NCBI GenBank assembly: GCA_016180645.1
Contig: JACPAV010000007.1
Coordinates: 140,951 to 204,950, forward strand
Direction: 5' to 3'
DNA: 64,000 bases
From: Nitrospirota bacterium
Lineage (GTDB): Bacteria; JACPQY01
Below, piece by piece: positions 44,986 to 53,719 of the stretch. Under the pieces are notes generated by a model that had not been told where the DNA came from, searched no databases, and was given only the letters and a program-made list of their open reading frames with translations. A program made the translations under genes and the position numbers. Each line of letters opens with the position of its first letter. The stretch's first letter is position 1.

Positions 44986-46050
44986 ATGTCTTGGATCGAC
45001 GAATTCGACTACCACCTTCCTCGGGAACGGATCGCTCAGATTCCGGCGGAGAAGAGGGATCAGTCCCGGCTGCTGGTGCTCGATCCATCTGCCGGGTCCA
45101 TCGACCACGATACGTTCGAGCGCCTGGATCGATATTTTTCCAATGGGGATCTGATGGTGATCAACGACTCCAAGGTCGCTCCCCTGAGGCTGCGGGGAAG
45201 GAAGCCCAGCGGGGGAGCGGTGGAATTGCTTCTCATCCGACCGGAGATATCGGACCGGCGCTGGTACGCCCTTGCGAAGCCTCTCGGACGCCTGCCGTTG
45301 GGTTCGCCCATCGTCCTCGATGGAGGGGGGTCTGCCGTTATTCGGGCGAGAGGGAGAAGACAGATCCTGATTGAGTTCGAGATCGACGGGTTGACCGTGG
45401 GTGAGTATCTTTCGCGCCATGGTGAAATGCCCGTTCCTCCCTATATTCGGAGAAAGGCGGGTGACCCCAGGCTGGCGGTGGATCGGGACCGATACCAGAC
45501 GGTCTACGCGAAGGAGGAGGGATCCGTGGCGGCGCCGACGGCGGGGCTCCATCTCACGCCGGAGCTTCTGGATCGATTGCGGGCCGTCGGGGTGACTCTG
45601 GCGAGAGTGACTCTAAGTGTGGGCCCGGCCACCTTCATGTCCCTGGATGATCTGGAGGAAGATTCGGCCACCCTGCCGCCCGAAAACTATTCTATTTCTC
45701 CCGAGACCGCGGATCTGCTTTGTCGGGCCCGTCGGGACCGAAGAAGGGTGGTCGCCGTAGGGACCACGGTGACTCGCACGTTGGAGGACTGTTTTGGAAG
45801 AGAGGGTGAGATCCGATCCGGCCGATTCGCCGCCTCACTTTTTGTGAGACCGGGGCATCGATTTCGGATTGTCGACGGCCTGATCACGAACTTCCATCAA
45901 CCGCGCACGGGGGTTCTGGCTTTGGCGTGCGCATTTGCGGGGACGGAATTTCTAAGAAAGGCATACGCGGAGGCGATTCGATTGAAGTACCGCTTTCTCT
46001 CGTATGGGGATTCGACTTTCATCCTCAGAGCCGCGGGTCGTACCGGTTAA
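44986..46050 (+). CDS. queA: S-adenosylmethionine:tRNA ribosyltransferase-isomerase
   Basis: A 354-residue enzyme that adds the epoxycyclopentane moiety from SAM to preQ1 in tRNA during queuosine synthesis. It begins FDYHLPRERIAQIPAEKRDQ, then has LMVINDSKVAPLRLRGRK, HGEMPVPPYIRR, YAKEEGSVAAPTAGLHLTP and FHQPRTGVLALACAFAG, all diagnostic. ATG 44986 matches the family start; the frame is open 22 codons further up. It stands alone, followed by a 284-bp spacer rich in hairpins. Confidence 0.95.
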   Translation: MSWIDEFDYHLPRERIAQIPAEKRDQSRLLVLDPSAGSIDHDTFERLDRYFSNGDLMVINDSKVAPLRLRGRKPSGGAVELLLIRPEISDRRWYALAKPLGRLPLGSPIVLDGGGSAVIRARGRRQILIEFEIDGLTVGEYLSRHGEMPVPPYIRRKAGDPRLAVDRDRYQTVYAKEEGSVAAPTAGLHLTPELLDRLRAVGVTLARVTLSVGPATFMSLDDLEEDSATLPPENYSISPETADLLCRARRDRRRVVAVGTTVTRTLEDCFGREGEIRSGRFAASLFVRPGHRFRIVDGLITNFHQPRTGVLALACAFAGTEFLRKAYAEAIRLKYRFLSYGDSTFILRAAGRTG

Positions 46051-46109
46051 GAATACGTCCAGGAATGTCCAGAAATGCCAAATGAGCCGGTTCGTAGCCT
46101 GGGAGCAAG

Positions 46110-46240
46110 CAGCGAGTAGGGGAGCAGCTTTAGCTGCTCCCAAGCAGGGAGGACCCCGTGCCACGGAGGGTACGGGGCCATGCAATGTCGCCGCGCCAGG
46201 GATGGCGCGGCATGGAACATGGCCTGAAGGTCCTCCCCTA
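46110..46240. repeat. Array of short hairpins in the queA-SCP2 spacer
   Basis: The spacer 46051-46334 has no gene. It holds consecutive stems: gggagcagct/agctgctccc (46120-46141, centre CTTTAG), a ccccgt/acgggg stem near 46153-46177, and ccgcgcc/ggcgcgg near 46191-46209. The first has the same design as those at 63611-63898. Confidence 0.6.
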
Positions 46241-46274
46241 CGGCAGGTGAGTTTTCGGACGCACTCTCATACCC

Positions 46275-46311
46275 AAAACAAAACCGCCCCTGCCGTGAGG
46301 CAGAGGCGGTC
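46275..46311 (-). terminator. Rho-independent terminator of the SCP2-like gene
   Basis: On the minus strand a 12-bp stem (46300-46311 with 46284-46295, one wobble pair) with a four-base loop is followed by TTTTGTTTT, 24 bases after the gene's stop. Confidence 0.8.
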
Positions 46312-46334
46312 GAGTTGTTTCTTGTTTGGAAAAA

Positions 46335-46778
46335 TCAGGCCGTTCCGAGAATGGCTCCAAGTCGCATGGCCAAGCTCATGTCGCCTTGGATTCTCAGTTT
46401 GCCCTGCATGAACGCGGCCTGCGGGTTGAGCGTACCGGTGTTCATCGCCTTCCAGTCGTCAACCTTCAGCGTGATCGTGCACTGGGCGGGATCGGGGGTG
46501 CCGCTGGCCACAGCCAAGGCCCCATCGGCGACCTTGATCTGCCACTGGCCCCCGCCGTCGCCTTCCAGATTGAATTGATAGACGGCCTTCACGCCCTTTA
46601 ACCGTTCGGCACCCTGAGGGTTCTTGGTGGCGCCGTAGGGCATGATGATCTCGAATACCTGTTTCGGAGTAGCATTCTTGAGGACCTGTTGACGCAGGGC
46701 GTTCCGATCGGCGCCCACGCTGTCAATGATCTTCTTGATTTCCTCCGGACTTGATTGCGGAGTGACTTCGTCTGCCAT
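46335..46778 (-). CDS. SCP2 sterol-binding domain protein
   Basis: A 147-residue protein with the SCP2 lipid-binding fold: AVYQFNLEGDGGGQWQIKVA, CTITLKVDDWKAMNTGTLNP and AFMQGKLRIQGDMSLAMRL. It probably carries or presents a hydrophobic ligand. GGAGG six bases before ATG 46778 fixes the start; an upstream TTG would add ten residues. It is a single-gene unit ended by a clear terminator. Confidence 0.9.
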   Translation of the reverse strand: MADEVTPQSSPEEIKKIIDSVGADRNALRQQVLKNATPKQVFEIIMPYGATKNPQGAERLKGVKAVYQFNLEGDGGGQWQIKVADGALAVASGTPDPAQCTITLKVDDWKAMNTGTLNPQAAFMQGKLRIQGDMSLAMRLGAILGTA

Positions 46779-46856
46779 AAATCCTCCTTTTCCTGGCTGA
46801 TTTAGCATTGGGTCCCTTTTTTGTCAAGAGAAGCTGGAGTAGAATGCCGCTTTGGC

Positions 46857-48095
46857 GTGAAAATTCTTTATCTGGACTGCTTTTCCGGCCTGAGCGGAGA
46901 CATGTTCCTCTCGGGTCTGGTGGATCTTGGCCTGCCGGTTCGAACCCTGGCGGAGGAACTCGCCAAGCTTCACGTGGGGAGGATCGGACTTCGATTCGGT
47001 CACGTTCGGCAGAAAGCGATCCGGGCCCGGCGGCTGACTCTTTCACTCCCCGGTTCACCCCATGCGCATGCGGGCCATCCCCACCCCCAGTCGCATCCGC
47101 ACGCGCACCGCAGTTTTGGCGACATCGAGCGGCTGATCCGAAAGAGTTCGATTCGACCGGAGGTTCAAAAGAAGGCCATCTCCATCTTCCGCATCGTGGC
47201 GGAGGCGGAGGGAAAAGTACACGGAGTGCCGTCGTCGAAGGTTCATTTTCATGAAGTGGGAGCGCTGGACTCGATCATCGACATTGTGGGCGCCGCCATC
47301 GGACTGGAGTATTTCCAATTCAATAAAGTCTACTGTTCGCCCCTCCCCCTGGGTCGTGGTTTCGTGAATACGCTTCACGGCCGTTACCCCGTGCCCGCCC
47401 CGGCCACGCTTGAGATCCTCAAGGGATTTCCTCTGGCCCAGCATCCGGACGCGGGCGAGTGGACCACACCCACCGGCGCGGCCATCGCGAAGGCCGTTGC
47501 GGAGCCGGTGGAAGGGATGCCCAGGATGAAGGTCACCCGGATCGGATACGGCTCGGGATCACGGATGGGCGAGACTCTGCCCAATGTTGTGCGAATGGTG
47601 GCCGGGAGCCGGGAAGATCGTCCCGAAGGGCTCCAGGGCGTGGAGCGCGACGAGGTCTGTGTGATGGAAACGGATATCGACGACATGACGCCTGAGATGT
47701 GTGCTCCGCTCATGGATCGGCTTCTCGCGAGGGGTGCGCTTGACGTGCAGTGGATCCCGACCCACATGAAGCGGGGACGTCCCGGATTCAGATTGGAGAT
47801 CCTGGCCACCGACGAAACGCAAGAGGCCCTGGCGCAGACCCTGTTTGAGGAAAGCAGCACCATCGGGCTCCGCTTCCACAGGGCGGAACGAATGAAGCTT
47901 CCCCGGAGAATCATCAATCTCCGCACGGCCTACGGGATGATCCGGGCCAAGGTTTCCTCTCTCAACGGGCGGGTGGTTGCGGCGAAGCCGGAAATTCTTG
48001 ACGTCGTGCGTGCCGCGCGGGAGCACGATGAGCCGCTGCCGCGCGTCCTCCGGGTCGTCCAGCAAACGTTGGACCGGCATGTCCGACCCCGGTAG
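46857..48095 (+). CDS. larC: LarC-like nickel-pincer cofactor biosynthesis protein
   Basis: A 412-residue protein of the LarC/TIGR00299 family, which inserts nickel into the pyridinium thioamide cofactor. GTG 46857 gives KILYLDCFSGLSGDMFLSGL, the family start. A His-rich loop (HAHAGHPHPQSHPHAHR, near residues 66-82) may hold metal, and HFHEVGALDSIIDIVGAA, TPTGAAIAKAV and ETDIDDMTPEM follow. Unlike some firmicute genes it needs no frameshift. No larA, larB or larE is in the window. It overlaps the sensor kinase by 17 bp. Confidence 0.9.
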   Translation: MKILYLDCFSGLSGDMFLSGLVDLGLPVRTLAEELAKLHVGRIGLRFGHVRQKAIRARRLTLSLPGSPHAHAGHPHPQSHPHAHRSFGDIERLIRKSSIRPEVQKKAISIFRIVAEAEGKVHGVPSSKVHFHEVGALDSIIDIVGAAIGLEYFQFNKVYCSPLPLGRGFVNTLHGRYPVPAPATLEILKGFPLAQHPDAGEWTTPTGAAIAKAVAEPVEGMPRMKVTRIGYGSGSRMGETLPNVVRMVAGSREDRPEGLQGVERDEVCVMETDIDDMTPEMCAPLMDRLLARGALDVQWIPTHMKRGRPGFRLEILATDETQEALAQTLFEESSTIGLRFHRAERMKLPRRIINLRTAYGMIRAKVSSLNGRVVAAKPEILDVVRAAREHDEPLPRVLRVVQQTLDRHVRPR

Positions 48096-51006
48096 CCCCC
48101 TCCTCTCCCGGCCTACCGCTCCGCTGTTCCAGCGGGAGCGGCTCCAGAACATGTTCTTCGCGGTCAGCGTTCGTGTCGTCATCGCCGCCGTATTTCTCGG
48201 CTCGTATGTGCTGGCGGCCTACTTCGGTCTCGGCAAGCCGCCTTGGTGGGCGCGCCTGGTCCCGTATCTCTATGCCGGCTACGCGGCCGGACTGACCTAT
48301 GCCCTGCACCTGCTTCGAAAAGGGAGATCTCCCGCCCCCGGTTTCCACGCGTTTTGCTATGTGGTGGACGCCTTCGCCATCACCGTCTTCGTGTTCTACA
48401 CGGGGGGAATGTACAGCCCCTTTCTCCTGATCTATCTCCTGGCGTTTCTGGTGGCCTCCATGCTGGAGCGCGCGCGACTCGCGGTGCTCGTGGGCGTTTC
48501 GCAGGGCGTGCTGTTTTTCGGGATGGCCCTCGGCCAGGTCCTGGGGTGGGTACCCATCCACAGTGAGGCGATTCTCCGGGCCGATGCGCGGGTGGGCGTG
48601 TTTCTGCTGATCACGTGCTTCCTCGGGGTGGTCGATTTCCTGGTGATTTATCTTTTCCGCCGCATCAAGATCTCGGAGGAAGAGGGAAACAAGCAGTACC
48701 AGAAACTCGGCACGCTCTACTCCTTGACACAATCTCTTCTGGGGCGGCTCTCCCTCGACGAGCAAATGGAACGGGTCTGCGAGACGGTGGTGCATGCGTT
48801 GAAATTCGAATTCACCGCGATCTTTCTCTACGAGGAGGAGCGAGATGCCCTGGTGCTGAGCATGTCCGCCCCGAAGGGTTACCGGGAATGGCTTGAAGCA
48901 GCGGTGGGCGGCCCCCTCCGTCGGTTCTCCTATCCCCTCCAGCAGCCGGACCGGCCATTCATCGAGGCCATCCGAAAGAAACAGTTCTACGTGTCCAGGG
49001 ATCTCCGCGAAATGATGGAAGCGATCGATCCGAAAATCCCCGAGGGCACGTTCGAAGCGGTGGCGCAGGGGATTGGCGCCCGGTTCATCTATCAGGTTCC
49101 GCTGGTGCACCAGGACAAGCTGATCGGGCTGCTGAGTTCGATCGGGGGAGAAGTGGCCCTTTCCACGGAGGACCGGGATACACTCCTGAGCTATGCCGAC
49201 GCGGCGTCCCTCGCGGTTGCAGACGCGAAGATGTGGTCGGACCTTCAGAGCAGCCGGAACGACTTGGAGCGGAGCCTGGAGGAATTGTGGATTGCGAATG
49301 ACAAACTAAAGGCTTCCTACGAGCAGATTCGTGAACAGGCTTCGGACCTGGAGCGCTCCCGGCGGGAGGTGGAGGCCTCGGAAAAGGAGATCGAGTCGTC
49401 GCATTTGCGCCTGGAGCGGAAGCACCGATATCTTCAAAGCGCGGTGGACATCTCACAGAATCTCCACTCGTTGACCGATCCGGGCCGGTTGGCCCATGAT
49501 TTCGCCAAGCTCCTCAAGAAGAGTTTTCCGGTCACCCAGGCGGCGATCTATATTCGGTCCGAAGAAACCATTGAGCCGAGGGCCGCCGCGGGTTTTCCCG
49601 AGGGCTCGCTGCGTCCCCTCACCACGGCTGAACTCCGTAAAGAGATCGTCTGGAAGGCGATCCAGGACCGCACGCTGATCCAGGCCTCGGTTCCCGCCTG
49701 GAAGCGAGCCTTCCCGGTGCTCGACAAGACCGTCGCCTTCGCAGCCGTTCCACTTCTCAGCGGAGCCGAATGGCTCGGATTCTTCTATTTTGAGAGCGGT
49801 GTGTCCAAGCCTTTTGATGAGGACGATACTTCGATGCAGGTGCTCCTAGCGAATCAGTTTACCCTGGCGTTGAAGAATTCGCTTCATTTTGAAGAAGCCA
49901 TGTTCTACCGGAACTACCTGGAAAATCTGATCGAGCATGCGGGGGCGATTTTTCTGGTTCTGGATCGCCGGAGCCGGATCCAGCTCTTCAACCGCTACGC
50001 GGAGGTAAAATCCGGGTATCGGCGCGAGGAGGTCATCGGGCGCCTCGCCGCGCGGCTCTTCGTCTCCGCCGACAAGCGGGAAGACTATTTTCGCCGGATG
50101 TCCGAACTCGTCCGCAGCCGTGTCCTGACCAGTTTCCAGGGTGAATTTCGAACCAAATCCGGACGGGTCCGGAAAACCCAGTTCACCTTGATCCCCGTCG
50201 TGAATGCCAAGGGAGAGGTCGAGCAGTCCATCCTGATGGGTGAGGACATCACGGACCTCAAGAATCTGGAGCGTCAGTTGGTGGAGACCGGGCGCATGGC
50301 GGCTCTGGGACAGTTGGCGGCGGCGGTGGCGCACGATCTGAACAACCCACTCTCTGTCATGAGCGCTCAGATGCAGCTTCTGGCTCGGGAGCTTTCGGCC
50401 GATGAGGGGAAAATGGCCCAACGCGTGCGGAAGGCGCAAACCGCCACGGAACACATCCGGATGCTCATCGACAACCTCATGGGGTACGCCAAGCCGGGTC
50501 GGGAGCGGAGAATCCGTCTCAGCCTCAACGATGTGATCCGCGAGGCCCTGTCCTTCTCGGAATATGAAATCCGCCGGGGGGGGGTGAAGGTGGTCTGTCA
50601 ACTCGATGAGGAGCTTCCGAGGATCGCCGCCGTCAAGGGCGAGATTCAGCAAATTGTTCTCAACTTGTTGGTCAATGCAAACCGGGCCATTCGGGAAGTG
50701 TCTTTCCGGGAGGGGCGGAACAATCACCGAGGGGAGATCCGGATTGAGACCCGGCTCCTGGAGGACGGACAGGTCGCGCTCGTCGTATCGGACAACGGGA
50801 TCGGGATTCCGGCACAGATGCAGGAGAAGATCTTCGAGCCGTTTTTCACCACGTGGTCCAACAAGGAAGGAACGGGGCTGGGACTGGCGGCCGTGCGGAG
50901 GATTGTGGAGCGCCACTCCGGTCGAATCTCCGTTCGGGGCGCGGACCCCAAAGGGGCGGAATTCGAGATCCTTCTTCCGGTGAATCCGCCTGAGGAGCGG
51001 GTCTAG
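48079..51006 (+). CDS. Multidomain membrane sensor histidine kinase (GAF-coiled coil-GAF-PAS-HisKA-HATPase)
   Basis: A 975-residue kinase. About six membrane segments occupy residues 20-195. A GAF-like domain follows (YSLTQSLLGRLSLDEQMERV on), then a coiled coil near 395-460, a second GAF-like region, and a PAS domain (RRSRIQLFNRYAEVKSGYRR). HisKA has its His in AVAHDLNNPLSVMS, and the ATPase domain has N box LLVNANRAI and G1 SDNGIGIP. It should autophosphorylate and signal to a response regulator not seen next door. A run of nine G at 50576-50584 lies in the coding sequence. ATG 48079 overlaps larC. Confidence 0.9.
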   Translation: MSDPGSPLLSRPTAPLFQRERLQNMFFAVSVRVVIAAVFLGSYVLAAYFGLGKPPWWARLVPYLYAGYAAGLTYALHLLRKGRSPAPGFHAFCYVVDAFAITVFVFYTGGMYSPFLLIYLLAFLVASMLERARLAVLVGVSQGVLFFGMALGQVLGWVPIHSEAILRADARVGVFLLITCFLGVVDFLVIYLFRRIKISEEEGNKQYQKLGTLYSLTQSLLGRLSLDEQMERVCETVVHALKFEFTAIFLYEEERDALVLSMSAPKGYREWLEAAVGGPLRRFSYPLQQPDRPFIEAIRKKQFYVSRDLREMMEAIDPKIPEGTFEAVAQGIGARFIYQVPLVHQDKLIGLLSSIGGEVALSTEDRDTLLSYADAASLAVADAKMWSDLQSSRNDLERSLEELWIANDKLKASYEQIREQASDLERSRREVEASEKEIESSHLRLERKHRYLQSAVDISQNLHSLTDPGRLAHDFAKLLKKSFPVTQAAIYIRSEETIEPRAAAGFPEGSLRPLTTAELRKEIVWKAIQDRTLIQASVPAWKRAFPVLDKTVAFAAVPLLSGAEWLGFFYFESGVSKPFDEDDTSMQVLLANQFTLALKNSLHFEEAMFYRNYLENLIEHAGAIFLVLDRRSRIQLFNRYAEVKSGYRREEVIGRLAARLFVSADKREDYFRRMSELVRSRVLTSFQGEFRTKSGRVRKTQFTLIPVVNAKGEVEQSILMGEDITDLKNLERQLVETGRMAALGQLAAAVAHDLNNPLSVMSAQMQLLARELSADEGKMAQRVRKAQTATEHIRMLIDNLMGYAKPGRERRIRLSLNDVIREALSFSEYEIRRGGVKVVCQLDEELPRIAAVKGEIQQIVLNLLVNANRAIREVSFREGRNNHRGEIRIETRLLEDGQVALVVSDNGIGIPAQMQEKIFEPFFTTWSNKEGTGLGLAAVRRIVERHSGRISVRGADPKGAEFEILLPVNPPEERV

Positions 51007-51023
51007 TCACGGGACGCGCGCCG

Positions 51024-52208
51024 ATGACGGCAACATCCGGCCGATCGAAATTCCTCCCCGCCTTGCTTCCCTTCATCGAGGAAGACGACATACGTGCCGT
51101 CAATGAGGTCCTCCGTTCGGGTTGGCTGACGGTGGGAAAGCGGTGCCTGGATTTTGAGTCGGCCTTGGCGAAATTCATGGGGGCTCGACATGTCCATGCG
51201 GTCAGCTCCTGCACGGCGGCCCTGCATCTGGCCTTGACCGCTCTGGGATTGAAGAAAGGGGACGTCGTCGTCACATCCCCGATCACGTTTACAGCCACGG
51301 TCGCGGCCATTGTGCACACAGGCGCGACTCCCTTGCTGGCGGACGTGGACAGGGACACGGGCAATCTGGATCCCGCGCAGGTGGAAAAGCTGGCGCGGAC
51401 GAATCGGCGCATCCGCGCGATCATTCCGGTCCATTTTGCCGGCCACCCGTGCGAGATGGATGCTCTGCTGTCTCTGGCCCGGAAGCATCGTTGGCTGGTG
51501 GTGGAGGATGCCGCGCATGCACTTGCCGCGGAGTACAAGGGCACACCGATCGGAGCTCTCCCTTCGACGGCGACCTGCTTCAGCTTCTACGCCTGCAAGA
51601 ACTTGTGCGCGATCGAGGGTGGGGCGATCGCGACGGATTCGGCCACCCTCGACAGGAGAGTCCGCCTCTGGAGTCTGCACGGGATCAGTCGAGATGCATG
51701 GAAACGATACGGGGAGGGGGGCTCCTGGCGGTATGACGTTGTCGAACCGGGATTCAAGAACAACTTTACCGATGTGCAGGCGGCTCTGGCCCTGTCGCAA
51801 CTGGGCAAGCTGGATCGGCTCCAGCGCCGCCGGGAAAAGATTGCGCTGCGGTATGGTGAAGTCTTTCAGCCGCTGGAGGCGCTGGAGGTCCCCGTCGTCC
51901 GATCCGACGTCAAAATGGCCTGGCACATCTACGTCCTCCGCCTCAGGAAGAGACGTCTCAAGATCGGCCGCGACGGCTTCATCGAGGAACTTCGGCGACG
52001 CAACATTGGAACCAGCGTTCACTTTGTTCCGATCCATCTTCACTCGGCGTATAAGAAAATCCTGAAGAAATCTGCGAAGGACTATCCTGTGGCGATGGAC
52101 TTTTACTCACGGGCACTCACGTTGCCCCTTCATCCGGGAATGACCGACGAGGATGTGCAGGACGTGATTGAATCCGTACTGGACATCTGCCGACGGAACC
52201 GTGCGTAG
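51024..52208 (+). CDS. DegT/DnrJ/EryC1/StrS family aminotransferase
   Basis: A 394-residue PLP-dependent sugar aminotransferase. PLP-binding features are SSCTAALHLALTALGL, VVEDAAHALAAEYKG and the Schiff-base Lys in FYACKNLCAIEGGAIATD, with GFKNNFTDVQAALALSQL after it. Enzymes of this type make amino sugars for polysaccharide or glycoprotein. Being 225 bp upstream of flagellin, on the same strand, it could supply a sugar for flagellin glycosylation (PseC-like); this rests on context alone. It starts 17 bases after the kinase gene. Confidence 0.92.
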   Translation: MTATSGRSKFLPALLPFIEEDDIRAVNEVLRSGWLTVGKRCLDFESALAKFMGARHVHAVSSCTAALHLALTALGLKKGDVVVTSPITFTATVAAIVHTGATPLLADVDRDTGNLDPAQVEKLARTNRRIRAIIPVHFAGHPCEMDALLSLARKHRWLVVEDAAHALAAEYKGTPIGALPSTATCFSFYACKNLCAIEGGAIATDSATLDRRVRLWSLHGISRDAWKRYGEGGSWRYDVVEPGFKNNFTDVQAALALSQLGKLDRLQRRREKIALRYGEVFQPLEALEVPVVRSDVKMAWHIYVLRLRKRRLKIGRDGFIEELRRRNIGTSVHFVPIHLHSAYKKILKKSAKDYPVAMDFYSRALTLPLHPGMTDEDVQDVIESVLDICRRNRA

Positions 52209-52325
52209 GGCGACCCGTAGCGCCCGGTTCGAGGCCGCAAGGACTGAATCGATCTTCTCGGCCTCGCCGGGCGATCACCGTCCGGCATAAAGCCGGACGC
52301 GACGAAGACCCCGCCCCTACGAAAG
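52208..52325. repeat. Large imperfect palindrome between aminotransferase and flagellin genes
   Basis: Arms at 52220-52236 and 52258-52272 pair with a two-base bulge, a second hairpin gtccggc/gccggac is at 52279-52297, and outer cgtaggg/cccctacg ends enclose both. The whole block can fold as a branched structure just upstream of the flagellin promoter. It may end the upstream transcript or be a repeat element. Confidence 0.6.
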
Positions 52326-52339
52326 ACCGCCGTCCAGGA

Positions 52340-52366
52340 TCAAGTTTTGATCCTCCCGTCCGATAG
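52340..52366 (+). promoter_or_regulatory. Sigma28 (FliA)-type promoter of flagellin
   Basis: TCAA (52340-52343), exactly 15 bases and TCCGATAG (52359-52366) match the sigma28 pattern TAAA-N15-GCCGATAA at nine of twelve positions, and stand 66 bases before the flagellin start. Confidence 0.7.
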
Positions 52367-52374
52367 GCTTAATT

Positions 52375-52425
52375 GAGCCGTCAGGGAAGACGGCTCGTTA
52401 GTTGATCCCTATGTGAACAAGGAGG
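52375..52425 (+). promoter_or_regulatory. Flagellin leader hairpin and GGA-bearing ribosome-binding site, candidate CsrA target
   Basis: A perfect eight-base stem, gagccgtc with gacggctc (52375-52396), exposes the loop AGGGAA. A second GGA lies in the Shine-Dalgarno AAGGAGG (52419-52425). A GGA in a hairpin loop plus one over the ribosome site is the arrangement of the CsrA-controlled hag leader of Bacillus. No csrA gene is in the window. Confidence 0.45.
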
Positions 52426-52432
52426 TTCGTGC

Positions 52433-53491
52433 ATGGGAACGCGGATCAATACCAACCTGGCGGCCCTCAATGCCGCGATGAATCTGAACAACACCCAGAG
52501 CCGTGTGGCCAAGAGCGTCGAGAGGCTCTCCTCGGGCCTCCGGATCAATAAGTCCTCGGATGATGCGGCGGGGATGCTTCTGTCGCAGACCTTGAGGGCG
52601 GATCTTCGATCCCTCGAGCAGGCCATCCGGAACGCCAACGACGGCTTCAACGTGCTCGGCATCATCGACGGCGCCTCCGGCGAAATCCACGACATCCTGA
52701 TCCGGATGAGGCAATTGGCTCAGCAGAGCGCGAACGGAGTCCTGGGTACGGACTCCCGACTGACGGTCCAGGCGGAATTTTCGCTGCTCCAGAGCGAAAT
52801 CACGCGCATCGCTTCTACGATCACCTTCAACGGCCTTCGTCTGGGTGTTGGGGGTACAACCACTTCTGCCGGGGTGTACATGGCGTCGAGCGCGCTGACC
52901 GTGAGCACGGCGGCAACGAGCATGAATCTGCAGGTCGGCATCCGAAATGACGTCGCCGACCGGATCGGGGTCGATATCAGTCTTGGAAACATTACCAGCG
53001 CCGGCAATGATCCGGGCGGATCACGGCGACTGGGGCTCACCGCCGTTGGACTTCGGATCTACCATGTGGGGGAGGGGGGCGGAACTTTCAACGGCGTAAC
53101 CTATGGCAACGGGGTGGCCACGTTTACGAACAACCCGGCGTCTGGGAATTTTATCGGGGGAATGAATGGGGCCACGCTCAACGCGGCGGGTGTCGCCGTT
53201 TCCTCCGTGTCGGCCGCTCGAAGTTCCTTGACCGCCATCGACTACGCGATCCGGAGCCTTTCGCTCTATCGCGCCAGAATCGGCTCCTCGGCCAACCGGC
53301 TCGAGCGGACGATCTCAAACTCCGAAGTGACCGTGAGAAATGTTTCGGCGAGCGAGAGCTTCATCCGGGATACCGACTTCGCCCACGAAACGGCGAACCT
53401 GGTCCGATCGCAGGTTCTCGCCCAAGCGGGCGCGGCGGCCCTCGCGCAGGCGAACTTGATTCCTCAATCCGTTCTCACACTTCTAGGCTAA
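52433..53491 (+). CDS. fliC: Flagellin
   Basis: A 352-residue filament protein. The conserved N-terminal D0/D1 helices are INTNLAALNAAMNLNNTQSR and VERLSSGLRINKSSDDAAGM. The C-terminal partner runs RIGSSANRLERTISNSEVTV, then SASESFIRDTDFAHETANLV to QANLIPQSVLTLLG. The variable middle is short, so the filament surface domain is small. AAGGAGG lies eight bases before ATG 52433. It has a sigma28-type promoter and a structured leader, and a strong stem-loop follows. No other filament gene is adjacent. Confidence 0.97.
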   Translation: MGTRINTNLAALNAAMNLNNTQSRVAKSVERLSSGLRINKSSDDAAGMLLSQTLRADLRSLEQAIRNANDGFNVLGIIDGASGEIHDILIRMRQLAQQSANGVLGTDSRLTVQAEFSLLQSEITRIASTITFNGLRLGVGGTTTSAGVYMASSALTVSTAATSMNLQVGIRNDVADRIGVDISLGNITSAGNDPGGSRRLGLTAVGLRIYHVGEGGGTFNGVTYGNGVATFTNNPASGNFIGGMNGATLNAAGVAVSSVSAARSSLTAIDYAIRSLSLYRARIGSSANRLERTISNSEVTVRNVSASESFIRDTDFAHETANLVRSQVLAQAGAAALAQANLIPQSVLTLLG

Positions 53492-53516
53492 AAGTCAGCC
53501 CATGGTGTTACCTCCT

Positions 53517-53594
53517 CCCCCCGCCCCGTCCAAGATCTGAGATCTTAGATTTCAAATCTCAAATCGTAGGAAGGGGTGGGGGGTGCCTTTTTTT
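53517..53594 (+). terminator. Terminator-like stem-loop after flagellin
   Basis: ccccccgcccc (53517-53527) pairs with ggggtgggggg (53573-53583, one wobble), enclosing a smaller agattt/aaatct hairpin, and is followed by tgccttttttt. It lies 26 bases after the flagellin stop. Confidence 0.6.
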
Positions 53595-53719
53595 CCCCCG
53601 AGAGACCACCCACCTGCACTCAGCCTCCCCAGCACTGGACCCAGTGGTCTCCTACAGGACAGCGCCTTGCCGCCGATAGCTGAAAACGCTCCGAGTTGGT
53701 ATAGTCGCCGCCGATTGAG

